From Maribacter sp. PR1 (GTDB lineage Bacteria > Bacteroidota > Bacteroidia > Flavobacteriales > Flavobacteriaceae), in contig NZ_JAQPCG010000003.1 in NCBI RefSeq assembly GCF_028464145.1, forward strand, positions 62,001 to 126,000: a stretch of 64,000 nucleotides of DNA. The letters are read 5' to 3'. The notes under the pieces are model-generated. The model did not search any database. It was not told the origin of the DNA and worked only from the letters and a program-made list of their open reading frames with translations. Positions 8,193-17,474 of this stretch are shown piece by piece. Within the stretch, counting starts at the first letter, position 1. Each line of letters opens with the position of its first letter. The position numbers and the translations under genes are program-made.

Positions 8193-9122
8193 CTATTTTC
8201 TGTAAGAAGAAGTCTTTGCAAAGTGGGCCGGAGTTTTGTCCCTATGTTTCCACCTTTTATGTGTCCATAGATAATGTTCTGGTTTTTCTTTGATCTGTTG
8301 TTCGGTCAGCCTAAGAAAAGCTTCGGTAATTTCATTTTCTTCCGTATCCTTTCCATTTTCGGTAATGGTTATAAATTTCGCTTGATAATACCCGCGTTTC
8401 ACCTTACTAACTTTCAAGAAAACAACGGCCAAGCCCAACTTTCTTGCCATGGTTTCTGCTCCATTGAAAATAGGCACCTTAACACCCATAAACTCTGACC
8501 AATATTGCGCTTTTTGTACCATAGGAGATTGGTCGCTAACCATACCAAATATGCCAATAACACCATCTCGTTTATCCCTAACTACCGTTTTTACTGTTTG
8601 TTGCTGTGTAATTAAGGTGGTGTTCCATCGCTCTCTGACACTTTTTATAAAGCGATCAAAATATGTATTTCCAATCTTTTGGTACACGGCATACCCTTTG
8701 GAGTTGACATAATTGTTCATACTTACGTTCCATTCCCAATTGGCATAGTGGGAGCAAACTACAAGAATACTCCGCTTTTTTTCAATTTCTTTTATGACCT
8801 CGATATTAAGGACATTATACTTCTGTTTAATTTGATCCTTGTTCAAATTCATGGTTTTTACCATTTCAAGGAACATATCGCACATATGCCTGTAAAAATC
8901 CTTTTCAATTCTTTGGATTTCAATGGCGGTCTTTTCAGGAAAAACAAGATTCAAATTTTCCTGTACTACTTTTCTTCTGTATCCTATTACCTTATAGACC
9001 AAAAAGAATACAAAATCGGAAAATCCATAAAAAATTCGATGTGGTAAAATGGAAATAATCCATAAAAATGGATACACTAAAATAAAAACCAGTAGTTGCA
9101 TGCCTTGGGTTTTAATGGGCAA
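8193..9122 (-). CDS. Lipid A biosynthesis acyltransferase (LpxL/HtrB family)
   Basis: 309 residues with an N-terminal membrane segment (about 8-30). The HX4E catalytic motif is visible in CSHYANWEWN (about residues 123-132), followed by typical family segments such as DQSPMV and FNGAETMARKLG. It transfers an acyl chain from acyl-ACP to the growing lipid A at the inner face of the cytoplasmic membrane. The rhomboid gene lies divergently 37 bases away. Confidence 0.87.
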   Translation of the reverse strand: MPIKTQGMQLLVFILVYPFLWIISILPHRIFYGFSDFVFFLVYKVIGYRRKVVQENLNLVFPEKTAIEIQRIEKDFYRHMCDMFLEMVKTMNLNKDQIKQKYNVLNIEVIKEIEKKRSILVVCSHYANWEWNVSMNNYVNSKGYAVYQKIGNTYFDRFIKSVRERWNTTLITQQQTVKTVVRDKRDGVIGIFGMVSDQSPMVQKAQYWSEFMGVKVPIFNGAETMARKLGLAVVFLKVSKVKRGYYQAKFITITENGKDTEENEITEAFLRLTEQQIKEKPEHYLWTHKRWKHRDKTPAHFAKTSSYRK

Positions 9123-9129
9123 ATATAGC

Positions 9130-9137
9130 TATATTTG
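9130..9137 (+). promoter_or_regulatory. -10 element (TATATTTG) for the rhomboid protease gene
   Basis: TATATTTG lies 21 bases before the rhomboid ATG in a 37-base divergent gap. A TTG occurs at 9105-9107 (22-base spacing), inside the 5' end of the acyltransferase gene. Confidence 0.45.
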
Positions 9138-9158
9138 AAACCTTAATAATGTAACTAC

Positions 9159-9812
9159 ATGTACAACTTGGACATCGCCACAATTGCCATTCTGGCCGCA
9201 AATATTATTGTTTCTCTTAAGGGCTTTAATGATAGTTACTTTTTTGACAGATATAAATTTAGTATCGGTGCAATTAAAAGTGGACAAAAGGAAAGAATGC
9301 TGACCTCAGGTTTTTTGCATGTTGATATTGCCCATTTATTCTTTAATATGTTCACTTTGTATTTCTTCGCCAATGTGGTCATCAACTGGTTTGGACAAGG
9401 GAAGTTCATTATTATTTATTTCATAAGTCTGTTAGCAGGTAGTCTTTTGGCCTTATTTTTTCACAAGGACGAACCCTACTACAGTGCTGTAGGGGCCAGT
9501 GGGGCCGTTACTGGTATCTTGTATGCGGCTATTCTACTACAACCTAATGATAGTTTGTATTTAATGTTTATTCCCGTTCCTATACCGGCGTATATTTTAG
9601 GTATTGGCTACCTCTTATATTCTATATATGGTATGAAAAGTCGTTTGGGAAATATTGGTCATACAGCACATTTTGGTGGAGCGGTAGGAGGTTATCTCAC
9701 TACATTATTATTTATGCCTAGTCTTCTTGCGACCGATACGTTAATGGTAATCCTTTTGGCATTACCGATTATCCTTCTTTTTGTGTTGGCTAAACTGGGA
9801 AAATTGAATTAA
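9159..9812 (+). CDS. Rhomboid family intramembrane serine protease
   Basis: 217 residues with about six hydrophobic segments. The catalytic Ser114 lies in GASGAVTG and the catalytic His171 in HTAHFGGAVGG; HVDIAHLFFNMFTLYFF (about 54-70) is the conserved HxxxN segment of rhomboids. It cleaves single-pass membrane proteins inside the bilayer. Substrates cannot be predicted. It stands alone between a lipid A acyltransferase and a lipoprotein. Confidence 0.92.
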   Translation: MYNLDIATIAILAANIIVSLKGFNDSYFFDRYKFSIGAIKSGQKERMLTSGFLHVDIAHLFFNMFTLYFFANVVINWFGQGKFIIIYFISLLAGSLLALFFHKDEPYYSAVGASGAVTGILYAAILLQPNDSLYLMFIPVPIPAYILGIGYLLYSIYGMKSRLGNIGHTAHFGGAVGGYLTTLLFMPSLLATDTLMVILLALPIILLFVLAKLGKLN

Positions 9813-9948
9813 GTAATACTATTCTTACAAAATATAATTATTGGTATTGTTTTTTGTGCATTTCATCGAATAACAGCTTACTATTATAAGACGAGGGGGT
9901 TTGGTTCGTTCTTGATGGACTAAATAAAAACCAAATCTTATTTCAATT

Positions 9949-11604
9949 ATGAGAAGATTCCCCTTGTTGGCAGCCGCTACGTTTACTTTGTTTTTTTCCT
10001 GTAGCGATGAAACAACCGTTTACGAAGATCCCAATAACAACAATAACCTTAGATTGGAGTCTAACGAAAATATTTTGGAGAGTAGCATAGTTTACGATGA
10101 AGCCGGTGTTCTGGATATTTTGGATGAAGCTACTATCACAGGTAAATTTGCTTCTAGTTCCAAAGTTCAACCTGCAGGTGATTACCCCTTAACTTTGGTC
10201 GCTCAAGTAGATGTTCCTTCGTTTCAAGGAGGACAGAATTTGACTGCCTCGCATGTTGTGGTTGATGGTGACTATGCCTATGTGTCCTATAACACTGTAG
10301 ATGCCAACTTTGTTGGCGCTGTAGATATTGTTAATGTTAAGAATCCAACAAACCCGAGAGTAACTTCGCGATTATATTATACCAATGCCGATATCAATGC
10401 AATTGCATATGATAATGGTTATGTGTATTTAGCAGGTGGTGTAGATTCTGAACTTTCGGTGACCGCGACTGCAAACTCCTTTGTGGCCAAGATAATGGTT
10501 TACAATGGAAGGTTTGACCTGGACTCAGGAATAACCTACGGCTTTCAGGAAGGGTACAATGCAACGGATGTAGAAGTAGTTGCCAATAAAGTAATTGTTA
10601 CGAGTGGACAAGAAGGATTTGTTAGGGTTTACAATAAATCGGATTTATCAACTATTGTTGAGGCTCCCTATTTAGATTTAAGAGCGGTTGCGGCGAATGA
10701 ATCTAATATTGCCGTACTGGATGCCAGTGCCGGAGTTTCAATTCTAGATCAAAGTTTAAATACAATTAAGGATATCGCTATTGATTCCGATTTTGGAGTC
10801 AATACGAAGCGTACATTGGATTTTTACGGAGAAAATATTATAGTTTCTGAAGGGTCTAAAGGGGCTGGAGTTTACAATGGTAGCAATGGAAGCTTTGTTG
10901 AATATATACCCATTTTATTAGATCCTGAGACCGTTGACGATAGCGATGTTGTAACCAATGCGGTTGCAACCAATGAAGATGTATTGTTGATGGCCAATGG
11001 TGGAGCAGGTCTGTGCCTATCCGAAAATAAGGATACCTCTGCTGATACCAGCTTGGTAGGAATAATTCAACTAGAAGGATCTATTAACTTTGTAGCTTCC
11101 AAAGACGATTATATTTTTGCGGCCTCTGGTTTAGAGGGTTTACAGATTATAAAACTGAATAGGCCTGATGAGAGTTTAGTAGCTCGTTGCTCCGATTTGA
11201 TAGCCTATTCTGGAAGTGCTAACCTCAATGTGAATGGGGGTGAAAACCTATCTTTTCGTGGTTCTAAAAGGTTTAATAGTCTGAATATAGGTGGTTCACT
11301 ATTACTTTGCGGATCATGGACAGTAAAAGAAAATGTCAATATTAACCAAGATGCGCTTTTTGAGATGAACGGAACATTTGTCGTAGGACGTAATAACAGG
11401 AAGAGAAACGTAAATGTAAATAATGGAGCCAAGTTACGAGTAGAAGGTAATCTTACAATCTATGGAGATTTAGTCTTAAACGATGGCGCTACAATTGAAT
11501 TTATTGGAGAGAATTCCGTAGCTAATATCTTTGGAAGAGTAATAAGGAATGGTGATACAAATGTCAGTGGAACTTTTAGGGATGTTAGGAATAAATTTCA
11601 ATAA
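9949..11604 (+). CDS. LVIVD-repeat beta-propeller lipoprotein
   Basis: 551 residues. A lipobox ends in LFFSC (Cys18), so the protein is probably surface or periplasmic lipoprotein. Residues about 90-410 contain repeated beta-strand units with VDIVNVKNPTNP-like turns, typical of the LVIVD repeat beta-propeller. The C-terminal 130 residues switch to short repeats such as LNVNGGENL, LNIGGSLLLCG, VNVNNGAKLRVEGNL and LVLNDGATIEF, which look like a right-handed beta-helix of polymer-forming type. The combination suggests an adhesion or scaffold role; no enzyme motif is seen. It is followed by a strong terminator. Confidence 0.75.
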   Translation: MRRFPLLAAATFTLFFSCSDETTVYEDPNNNNNLRLESNENILESSIVYDEAGVLDILDEATITGKFASSSKVQPAGDYPLTLVAQVDVPSFQGGQNLTASHVVVDGDYAYVSYNTVDANFVGAVDIVNVKNPTNPRVTSRLYYTNADINAIAYDNGYVYLAGGVDSELSVTATANSFVAKIMVYNGRFDLDSGITYGFQEGYNATDVEVVANKVIVTSGQEGFVRVYNKSDLSTIVEAPYLDLRAVAANESNIAVLDASAGVSILDQSLNTIKDIAIDSDFGVNTKRTLDFYGENIIVSEGSKGAGVYNGSNGSFVEYIPILLDPETVDDSDVVTNAVATNEDVLLMANGGAGLCLSENKDTSADTSLVGIIQLEGSINFVASKDDYIFAASGLEGLQIIKLNRPDESLVARCSDLIAYSGSANLNVNGGENLSFRGSKRFNSLNIGGSLLLCGSWTVKENVNINQDALFEMNGTFVVGRNNRKRNVNVNNGAKLRVEGNLTIYGDLVLNDGATIEFIGENSVANIFGRVIRNGDTNVSGTFRDVRNKFQ

Positions 11605-11627
11605 TTTTTTAAAAAGCCTACTCAAAT

Positions 11628-11665
11628 AAAAAAAGCACGAACGGTTTATCCGTTCGTGCTTTTTT
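11628..11665. terminator. Bidirectional Rho-independent terminator
   Basis: A perfect 10-base stem, GCACGAACGG (11635-11644) and CCGTTCGTGC (11650-11659), with a 5-base loop, flanked by A-run on the left and T-run on the right. It sits between the convergent LVIVD lipoprotein and TlpA-like lipoprotein genes and can stop transcription from both sides. Confidence 0.93.
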
Positions 11666-11683
11666 ATTCTAGCAAATGCGGTC

Positions 11684-12817
11684 TTAGTTTAATAGCTCCG
11701 CCACTTTCTCTTCCAAAGCAGGACCTCTTAAGTTCTTGGCCACTATGACCCCGTTTTCATCCAATAAGAAGGCTGCAGGTATTGCGTCAACATTGTAAAG
11801 CCTTGCTATTTCATCCTCAAAATAAGCTATGTTAGAAATATGGTTCCAATCCAGGTTGTCATCGGCAATGGCCTTTTTCCAAGCTTCTGCGGTTTTATCC
11901 AAAGATACGCCCACTACATTTAAACCTTTATCGTGGTACTTTTCATAAACGGAGACAATATTGGGGTTCTCGGCACGGCAGGGTCTGCACCATGCGGCCC
12001 AAAAGTCTATTAAAGTGGCTTTTCCCATTAAATTTTTTAGCTCTAAGGTCTCACCTTCTGGATTTGGTCCCGAAAAATTTGGAGCGGCAGATCCTATTGA
12101 AGTATTCTTTTCTGCTTCTTCAGCTTTCTTTAAACGCTCCAGCGTTTCAATAACCTGCTGTCCTGGTTTGGATTCTTTTATCTCAGGGGAGAAAGCATCG
12201 TACAATCTTTGGATTTCTTCAGATTCCAAAGTTTTAGTGTTGGCCGCTCTTTCCAAAAGCAAGGCCGATATAAGTGCATTGGGGTTCTCCTCAACAAATT
12301 TTACTTCGAAACCTTGATACTCTTCGGTAAGTTCCCTCATTTCGTCTTGCAAAGCTGCAATATTCTCTGGAGAACCACCAGAGGTCGTCGCACGTTGTAA
12401 ATCCTCTTGAATCGACTTCGCTTGAAGCGAAATCTTTCTGGACTCTTCCATATAGTTGGAGAAGTAGTCATTTTGAGGCGTTCCTCCGATTTCGGCAAAT
12501 CCGAGACTATCAATGGAGGCATTGAAATCTATACCCCCATTTTCAAGAATAATAGCAGTATACCCTTGTGCCTTGTCTACAAATATATAATGAAGCTCAG
12601 GCTTTTCTGAAGCTCCGGTAAACTCAAAATTACCTTCGGTAACGGTAGTCGTGTCCACTTCTATAGGTTGATTGTTGTCTCCTATTTTTTTAAGAAAAAC
12701 TTGAGTGCCGTCTTCTAAATCTCCTCTAAGGGAACCATTAATGGTGTACCCATCCGATGATGGATTACAGCTAAAGATTAGTATTAACCCAAGTAAAAGC
12801 AATAGTGAATTTCTCAT
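11684..12817 (-). CDS. TlpA-like thiol:disulfide oxidoreductase lipoprotein with N-terminal DUF4369
   Basis: 377 residues. Lipobox IFSC (Cys17). The N-terminal part (about 22-120) is a DUF4369-type beta domain (YTINGSLRGDLEDGTQVFLKK), followed by a charged helical linker (about 130-240) and a thioredoxin-fold AhpC/TSA-TlpA domain (about 245-377) with WAAWCRPCRAENP as the redox CxxC site and a cis-Pro near AIPAAFLL. It is likely a periplasmic thiol reductant. Bacteroidota carry many such lipoproteins; the partner is unknown. A TACCTTTG -10 element lies just upstream. Confidence 0.88.
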   Translation of the reverse strand: MRNSLLLLLGLILIFSCNPSSDGYTINGSLRGDLEDGTQVFLKKIGDNNQPIEVDTTTVTEGNFEFTGASEKPELHYIFVDKAQGYTAIILENGGIDFNASIDSLGFAEIGGTPQNDYFSNYMEESRKISLQAKSIQEDLQRATTSGGSPENIAALQDEMRELTEEYQGFEVKFVEENPNALISALLLERAANTKTLESEEIQRLYDAFSPEIKESKPGQQVIETLERLKKAEEAEKNTSIGSAAPNFSGPNPEGETLELKNLMGKATLIDFWAAWCRPCRAENPNIVSVYEKYHDKGLNVVGVSLDKTAEAWKKAIADDNLDWNHISNIAYFEDEIARLYNVDAIPAAFLLDENGVIVAKNLRGPALEEKVAELLN

Positions 12818-12837
12818 GTTTTCTTTTTAATGAAGTG

Positions 12838-12845
12838 CAAAGGTA
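12838..12845 (-). promoter_or_regulatory. -10 element (TACCTTTG) for the TlpA-like lipoprotein
   Basis: Read on the minus strand, TACCTTTG followed by C lies 20 bases upstream of the start codon of the TlpA-like gene. It matches the Bacteroidota consensus TAnnTTTG. Confidence 0.55.
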
Positions 12846-12869
12846 ATTATATTATATAACAGGATAAAA

Positions 12870-12900
12870 AAAGCCCTTCAACAAAATGCTGAAGGGCTTT
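12870..12900 (-). terminator. Rho-independent terminator after the small outer-membrane protein gene
   Basis: AAAGCCCTTCA (12870-12880) pairs exactly with TGAAGGGCTTT (12890-12900) around a 9-base loop. The stem is preceded by an A-run on the plus strand, which is the T-tail for minus-strand transcription coming from the gene at 12929-13426. Confidence 0.88.
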
Positions 12901-12928
12901 GGTTTTCTTTGGGTTGCTTTTCAATTAC

Positions 12929-13426
12929 TTAGAACTGATACCTAACCCCTAATCCTATATCAAAGTCAAAATTATCATTAAATCCATCATATCCTAGTAC
13001 TCCAATTTCAGGTCTAAAATCCAAGGACAGCAATAGGGGAATGTCAAAATTGTATTCTACACCAATATCTCCGGCTGCAAAAACAAATAGGCCGCCATCG
13101 CCCTCATAATCTGGTATTCCTGGACTAAAATCTACACTGCCAACTCCTCCACCTACACCGTAATACCAGTTAAAACCGCCATCTATAGGTCTTACCCATT
13201 GATAAAGTCCAGCTAGTTTAAAGGCATCATAATTTCTACTATCCCTCCAACCCAGGTCAAATTCTGCCCTATTGGTTCTTCCAATGGATTTTTGGTAAGA
13301 AATTTCAGCTCCAAATCCATCACTGTCACCCAAACGCAAACCTAAGGCATGGTCGGATATCTCCTGTCCGCTCATGGAAATTGTACCCATAAAAATAATC
13401 AGAGATAAAAATTTTAAAATCTTCAT
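12929..13426 (-). CDS. Small outer-membrane beta-barrel-like exported protein
   Basis: 165 residues from the ATG at 13424-13426, chosen because it starts a normal signal peptide (MKILKFLSLIIFMGTISMSGQ). The mature part alternates aromatic and small residues in strands, contains GVGGGVGS, and ends in GVRYQF; a terminal aromatic residue is typical of outer-membrane barrels. No named family is recognised. It may be an 8-strand barrel of unknown role. An in-frame upstream ATG at 13460-13462 would only add 12 residues before the signal peptide. Confidence 0.75.
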   Translation of the reverse strand: MKILKFLSLIIFMGTISMSGQEISDHALGLRLGDSDGFGAEISYQKSIGRTNRAEFDLGWRDSRNYDAFKLAGLYQWVRPIDGGFNWYYGVGGGVGSVDFSPGIPDYEGDGGLFVFAAGDIGVEYNFDIPLLLSLDFRPEIGVLGYDGFNDNFDFDIGLGVRYQF

Positions 13427-13519
13427 ATATTCTAGTTTTAAATTATTAACAAAAAGCAACAATCATGGTTATGTTGCTCACACAATAAAACTTAATTTAG
13501 CGATCAAAATTGTGCTACC

Positions 13520-16426
13520 TTGAATTTATTATTATCTCATTTAGAAAAGAATTTACAGGGGGAACTGCGAATAGATAAGCTTTACAAATCCTTGTATGCC
13601 ACGGATGCCTCCGTGTATCGAAAAATTCCCTTGGCGGTAGCTTTTCCGGAGACCAAGGAGGACATTAAAACCCTTATTTCCTTTGCCAATACGCATAAAA
13701 TTGGTCTCATTCCAAGAACTGCAGGAACTTCACTTGCCGGGCAATGTGTGGGTGAGGGCATTGTGGTGGACGTCTCTAGGCATTTTACGGAAATTCTTCA
13801 TTTGGATAAAGAAAAGAAACAGGTTACGGTACAACCAGGGGTAATTCGGGATGAACTCAATCTTTATTTAAAACCATTTGGTCTTTTCTTTGGGCCAAAC
13901 ACATCCACCTCCAATAGGTGTATGCTTGGTGGAATGGTCGGTAACAATTCCTCAGGAACCACTTCCATTCAATATGGGGTAACACGGGACAAGGTGGTTT
14001 CCATGAAAACCATTTTGTCGGATGGAAGCGAAGCTGAATTCAGTGGACTTTCTTCCTCAGAAATAGCGCAAAAGAAGTCGTTGGAATCATTTGAATCTTT
14101 AGTTTATAAAAATGTTTTTAAAGAATTAAATAACAGCAAGATACGTGAAGAAATTATAAGAGAGTTTCCTAAATCCTCCATTCATAGGAGAAATACGGGG
14201 TATGCGGTAGACGAACTTTTAAAATCCGAAGTTTTTGGAGGTGATGAACATACTTTAAATCTAGGGAAACTGCTCTGCGGTAGTGAGGGTACCTTGGCTT
14301 TTACGACGGAGTTAACATTGCAATTGGATGACTTGCCTCCAAGGCTTTCCGCAATGGTGGTTACACATTACCATACTTTGGAGGATTGCCTTATGGATGT
14401 TGTTCCCGTTATGGAGCATTCGCTTTATCTCTGTGAGATGATGGATAAGGTTATTTTGGATTGTACCAAGAACAACAGGGCGCAATTGGCTAACCGATTC
14501 TTTGTGGAAGGAGACCCAGCAGCTTTATTAATGCTTCAGGTGAGCGCTGATGATGAGCAGGCATTGGATGTTGAGGTAAAAAAACTTTTGGCAACCATTG
14601 AAAAGTCCGGACTTAGCTATGCTAATCCAGTTTTAATAGGTGATAATATCAACAAGGCGATTGAATTACGTAAGGCCGGGTTAGGTCTTTTAGGGAATAT
14701 CGTTGGGGATATGAAGGCTGTGGCCTGCATTGAGGACACCGCTGTAGCGGTGGAGGATTTAAGGGATTTTATTGGAGAATTTACCCAAATTATGAAGGGG
14801 TACGGTCAAAGTGCTGTCTACTATGCCCATGCGGGAGCGGGGGAACTTCACTTAAGGCCCATACTTAATCTTAAAAAGTCTACCGATGTAGGTTTGTTCA
14901 GAAACATAACTACGGACGTTGCAAAACTTACCAAGAAGTTCAAGGGCTCCTTTAGTGGTGAGCATGGGGATGGTATTGTAAGGGCTGAGTTTTTGCCTCT
15001 AATGATTGGCGACAAGAATTACGAATTGTTAAAACGCATTAAAACCTATTTTGACCCCAATAACATTTTCAACCCAGGTAAGATTGTGGATGCTTATCCC
15101 ATGGATGAATCCTTTCGATATGAAATAGACCGAAATGAGCCAGATGTACCCACTTTAATGGATTTTTCTGATAGTGAAGGTATATTAAAGGCTGCAGAAA
15201 AATGTAATGGAAGCGGGGATTGCCGGAAGACCCACCATATGAAAGGCGGTATGTGTCCTAGTTATCACGTCACTAAAAATGAAAAGGATACCACGAGGGG
15301 TAGGGCCAATGCCTTACGAGAGTTTTTGACAAATTCAGAGAAGTCCAACGCCTTTGATAGCAAGGAACTTAAGGAGGTTTTTGACCTATGTTTAAGTTGC
15401 AAAGCTTGTGCCAGTGAATGTCCTAGTAATGTAGATGTCGCTACCTTAAAGGCCGAATTTCTGTATCAGTATCAAGAAACGAATGGCTATCCACTGCGAG
15501 GAAAATTGTTCGCATATAACACGAACCTTAATAAATTGGGAAGTAAATTATCCGGACTAACGAATGCCGTGTACGATTCCAAATTACTAGGAGGGCTTTT
15601 AAAAAAATCGGCGGGTGTAGCGCCCGAAAGGAACTTACCAAAAGTTTATAGTGTTGATTTCAATAAATACCTCCAAGATATTAAAAAACAACACGCTATA
15701 TCTAAAGAAAAGGTGGTATTGTATATTGATGAATTTACCAGGTATTTAGATGTTGAGGTGGGTAAGGATGCCATTAAACTCTTGGTTAGTTTGGGATATG
15801 AAGTGGAGCTTTTCTATGCCGAAAGTGGCAGAACATTTTTATCCAAGGGTTTTTTGAAGCAGGCTAAGGCTTTGGTGGAAAAGAATACCCTTGCTTTATT
15901 GGATTATGCGGAGAAAGGATGGCCTGTGCTTGGTCTGGAACCATCTGCTGTATTGTCTTTTAGGGATGAATACAAGCGTCTTTCTAACAATAGTGAAGTC
16001 GCGAACCGTATTGCTGAAAATGCGTATTTAATAGAGGAATTCTTGGCAAAGGAAATACAGGAGGGAAATTTAGAATCCAATTTATTTACCGATGAAAGGC
16101 TAGACATAAAAATTCATAATCACTGTCACCAAAAAGCCTTAAGCAACCAAAAAGTAACCTTTGATGTGTTGAATCTTCCAACAAATTATAAGGTCACTAT
16201 AATTCCATCAGGTTGTTGTGGTATGGCAGGTTCCTTTGGTTACGAAAAAGAACACTACGTAATAAGTATGAAGGTAGGTGCCCTAAAACTTTTTCCGGCG
16301 ATTTCCAATGCCAATCCGGAAACTGTAATAGCGGCTAATGGTACGAGTTGCCGACATCAAATCTTCGATGGAACCAAAAGGATTGCGCAACACCCCGTAA
16401 GTATCTTGAAAAAAGCGTTGAAATAA
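13520..16426 (+). CDS. FAD-linked oxidase with C-terminal Fe-S (GlpC-like) domain; D-lactate dehydrogenase-type
   Basis: 968 residues counted from a TTG codon; no ATG occurs near the conserved N-terminus and the frame is closed by TAA at 13493-13495, so TTG (or a nearby non-ATG codon) is the likely start. Residues about 20-270 are a PCMH-type FAD-binding domain (IPRTAGTSLAGQCVG), about 290-540 an FAD-oxidase C-terminal domain (GEHGDG, FNPGKI), then a 4Fe-4S region (CNGSGDC, CLSCKACASECPSNVDVA) and a CCG-type domain (HNHCHQKAL, SGCCGMAGSFG). Such fusions oxidise D-lactate or a related 2-hydroxy acid at the membrane and pass electrons to quinone. The substrate is inferred. Confidence 0.87.
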   Translation: MNLLLSHLEKNLQGELRIDKLYKSLYATDASVYRKIPLAVAFPETKEDIKTLISFANTHKIGLIPRTAGTSLAGQCVGEGIVVDVSRHFTEILHLDKEKKQVTVQPGVIRDELNLYLKPFGLFFGPNTSTSNRCMLGGMVGNNSSGTTSIQYGVTRDKVVSMKTILSDGSEAEFSGLSSSEIAQKKSLESFESLVYKNVFKELNNSKIREEIIREFPKSSIHRRNTGYAVDELLKSEVFGGDEHTLNLGKLLCGSEGTLAFTTELTLQLDDLPPRLSAMVVTHYHTLEDCLMDVVPVMEHSLYLCEMMDKVILDCTKNNRAQLANRFFVEGDPAALLMLQVSADDEQALDVEVKKLLATIEKSGLSYANPVLIGDNINKAIELRKAGLGLLGNIVGDMKAVACIEDTAVAVEDLRDFIGEFTQIMKGYGQSAVYYAHAGAGELHLRPILNLKKSTDVGLFRNITTDVAKLTKKFKGSFSGEHGDGIVRAEFLPLMIGDKNYELLKRIKTYFDPNNIFNPGKIVDAYPMDESFRYEIDRNEPDVPTLMDFSDSEGILKAAEKCNGSGDCRKTHHMKGGMCPSYHVTKNEKDTTRGRANALREFLTNSEKSNAFDSKELKEVFDLCLSCKACASECPSNVDVATLKAEFLYQYQETNGYPLRGKLFAYNTNLNKLGSKLSGLTNAVYDSKLLGGLLKKSAGVAPERNLPKVYSVDFNKYLQDIKKQHAISKEKVVLYIDEFTRYLDVEVGKDAIKLLVSLGYEVELFYAESGRTFLSKGFLKQAKALVEKNTLALLDYAEKGWPVLGLEPSAVLSFRDEYKRLSNNSEVANRIAENAYLIEEFLAKEIQEGNLESNLFTDERLDIKIHNHCHQKALSNQKVTFDVLNLPTNYKVTIIPSGCCGMAGSFGYEKEHYVISMKVGALKLFPAISNANPETVIAANGTSCRHQIFDGTKRIAQHPVSILKKALK

Positions 16427-16433
16427 GGTCGAT

Positions 16434-17282
16434 TTAAAAGGGGATATCCTTCTTTTTAGAATTCTTCTCGGCAATGGAGGCAATGAGCTGATTTATATTC
16501 ATCTCCTTCAAGGCCTCGTCCATATAAAATGGGGATAATTTATCATTTTTATACTGATACAGTTTCCAACGTTTTAAAGAATACTCTAGTGCCGTTAGGT
16601 TTTCAACCCAATCACCGGAATTGAGATAGGTAACCATAGCATCGGATTTTTCAATATTTTCTTTTTTAGGCCGGTGAATGTGTCCACAGACTACATAATC
16701 GTATCTATTATGTATAGCCGTATCTACTACCGTTTCTTCAAAACTGGAAATATACTTATCCGACTTTTTAGCGTTCTCCTTTATTTTGGAAGCTAAGGAA
16801 AACTTTTCCTTTTTCAGTCTTTTAAGAAACCAATTGTTTAACTTGTTAAGGTTTATCAGCAAACTAAAACCAAGGTTTCCAAATTTTGCCATCCATTTGC
16901 AGTTAATCCACGGAATATCGAAGACATCACCGTGAAAAAACCAGGCCTTTTTACCATTTAGGTCGAGCACCAGCTTTCTAGAAAACTTAATGTTGCCCAA
17001 GGAGATATTCGCCAATGTCTTCGGTGCCTGATCATGATTTCCCATAATGTAATGCACTTCCGTACCCTTTGAAGCCATGGAAACTATTTTCTTGATTACG
17101 TTTAGATGTGAATTAGGGAAATAACTCTTTTTAAATTGCCATATATCTACGATATCGCCATTCAAAATCAGTATTTTAGGCTGTATGCTGGATAAATAGG
17201 CCAATAGTTCATCTGCATAACTATCATAAGTCCCTAAATGAACATCGGAAATTACGGCGATTTCCAACTTTCTCTTTTTCAT
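16434..17282 (-). CDS. Metallophosphoesterase, UDP-2,3-diacylglucosamine hydrolase-like
   Basis: 282 residues. The calcineurin-like metal motifs are visible in order: DVHLGTYDS (about 14-22), LNGDIVDIW (about 40-48), GNHDQ (about 101-105), and CGHIHRPK plus a late NSGDWVEN. These fit the LpxH/LpxH2-like branch, which cleaves UDP-2,3-diacylglucosamine in lipid A synthesis. Length is slightly longer than E. coli LpxH. It is convergent with the FAD/Fe-S oxidase gene with a 7-base gap. The alternative is a phosphoesterase of unknown substrate. Confidence 0.8.
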   Translation of the reverse strand: MKKRKLEIAVISDVHLGTYDSYADELLAYLSSIQPKILILNGDIVDIWQFKKSYFPNSHLNVIKKIVSMASKGTEVHYIMGNHDQAPKTLANISLGNIKFSRKLVLDLNGKKAWFFHGDVFDIPWINCKWMAKFGNLGFSLLINLNKLNNWFLKRLKKEKFSLASKIKENAKKSDKYISSFEETVVDTAIHNRYDYVVCGHIHRPKKENIEKSDAMVTYLNSGDWVENLTALEYSLKRWKLYQYKNDKLSPFYMDEALKEMNINQLIASIAEKNSKKKDIPF

Positions 17283-17296
17283 TCCAGAAATTTCAA

Positions 17297-17304
17297 CAAA
17301 ATTA
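17297..17304 (-). promoter_or_regulatory. -10 element (TAATTTTG) for the metallophosphoesterase
   Basis: Read on the minus strand, TAATTTTG lies 14 bases upstream of the start codon, matching TAnnTTTG. No clear -33 partner. Confidence 0.4.
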
Positions 17305-17441
17305 AACCTAATGGTATAAAGCAGCCTTAATTATCACATCATCAATTATTAAGCATAACGTTAAAAAAACATTATGATGATTTCACAAGGTTAATTTAAG
17401 TTTAAGTAGAGGGTATATTTTTCTTTAATGCTTTTAAAATT

Positions 17442-17449
17442 TACCTTTG
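17442..17449 (+). promoter_or_regulatory. -10 element (TACCTTTG) for chorismate synthase
   Basis: TACCTTTG lies 25 bases before the aroC ATG and fits the Bacteroidota consensus TAnnTTTG. The -33 region is T-rich but lacks an exact TTTG. Confidence 0.55.
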
Positions 17450-17474
17450 TAGTTATCAATTTTCAATAACGGTC

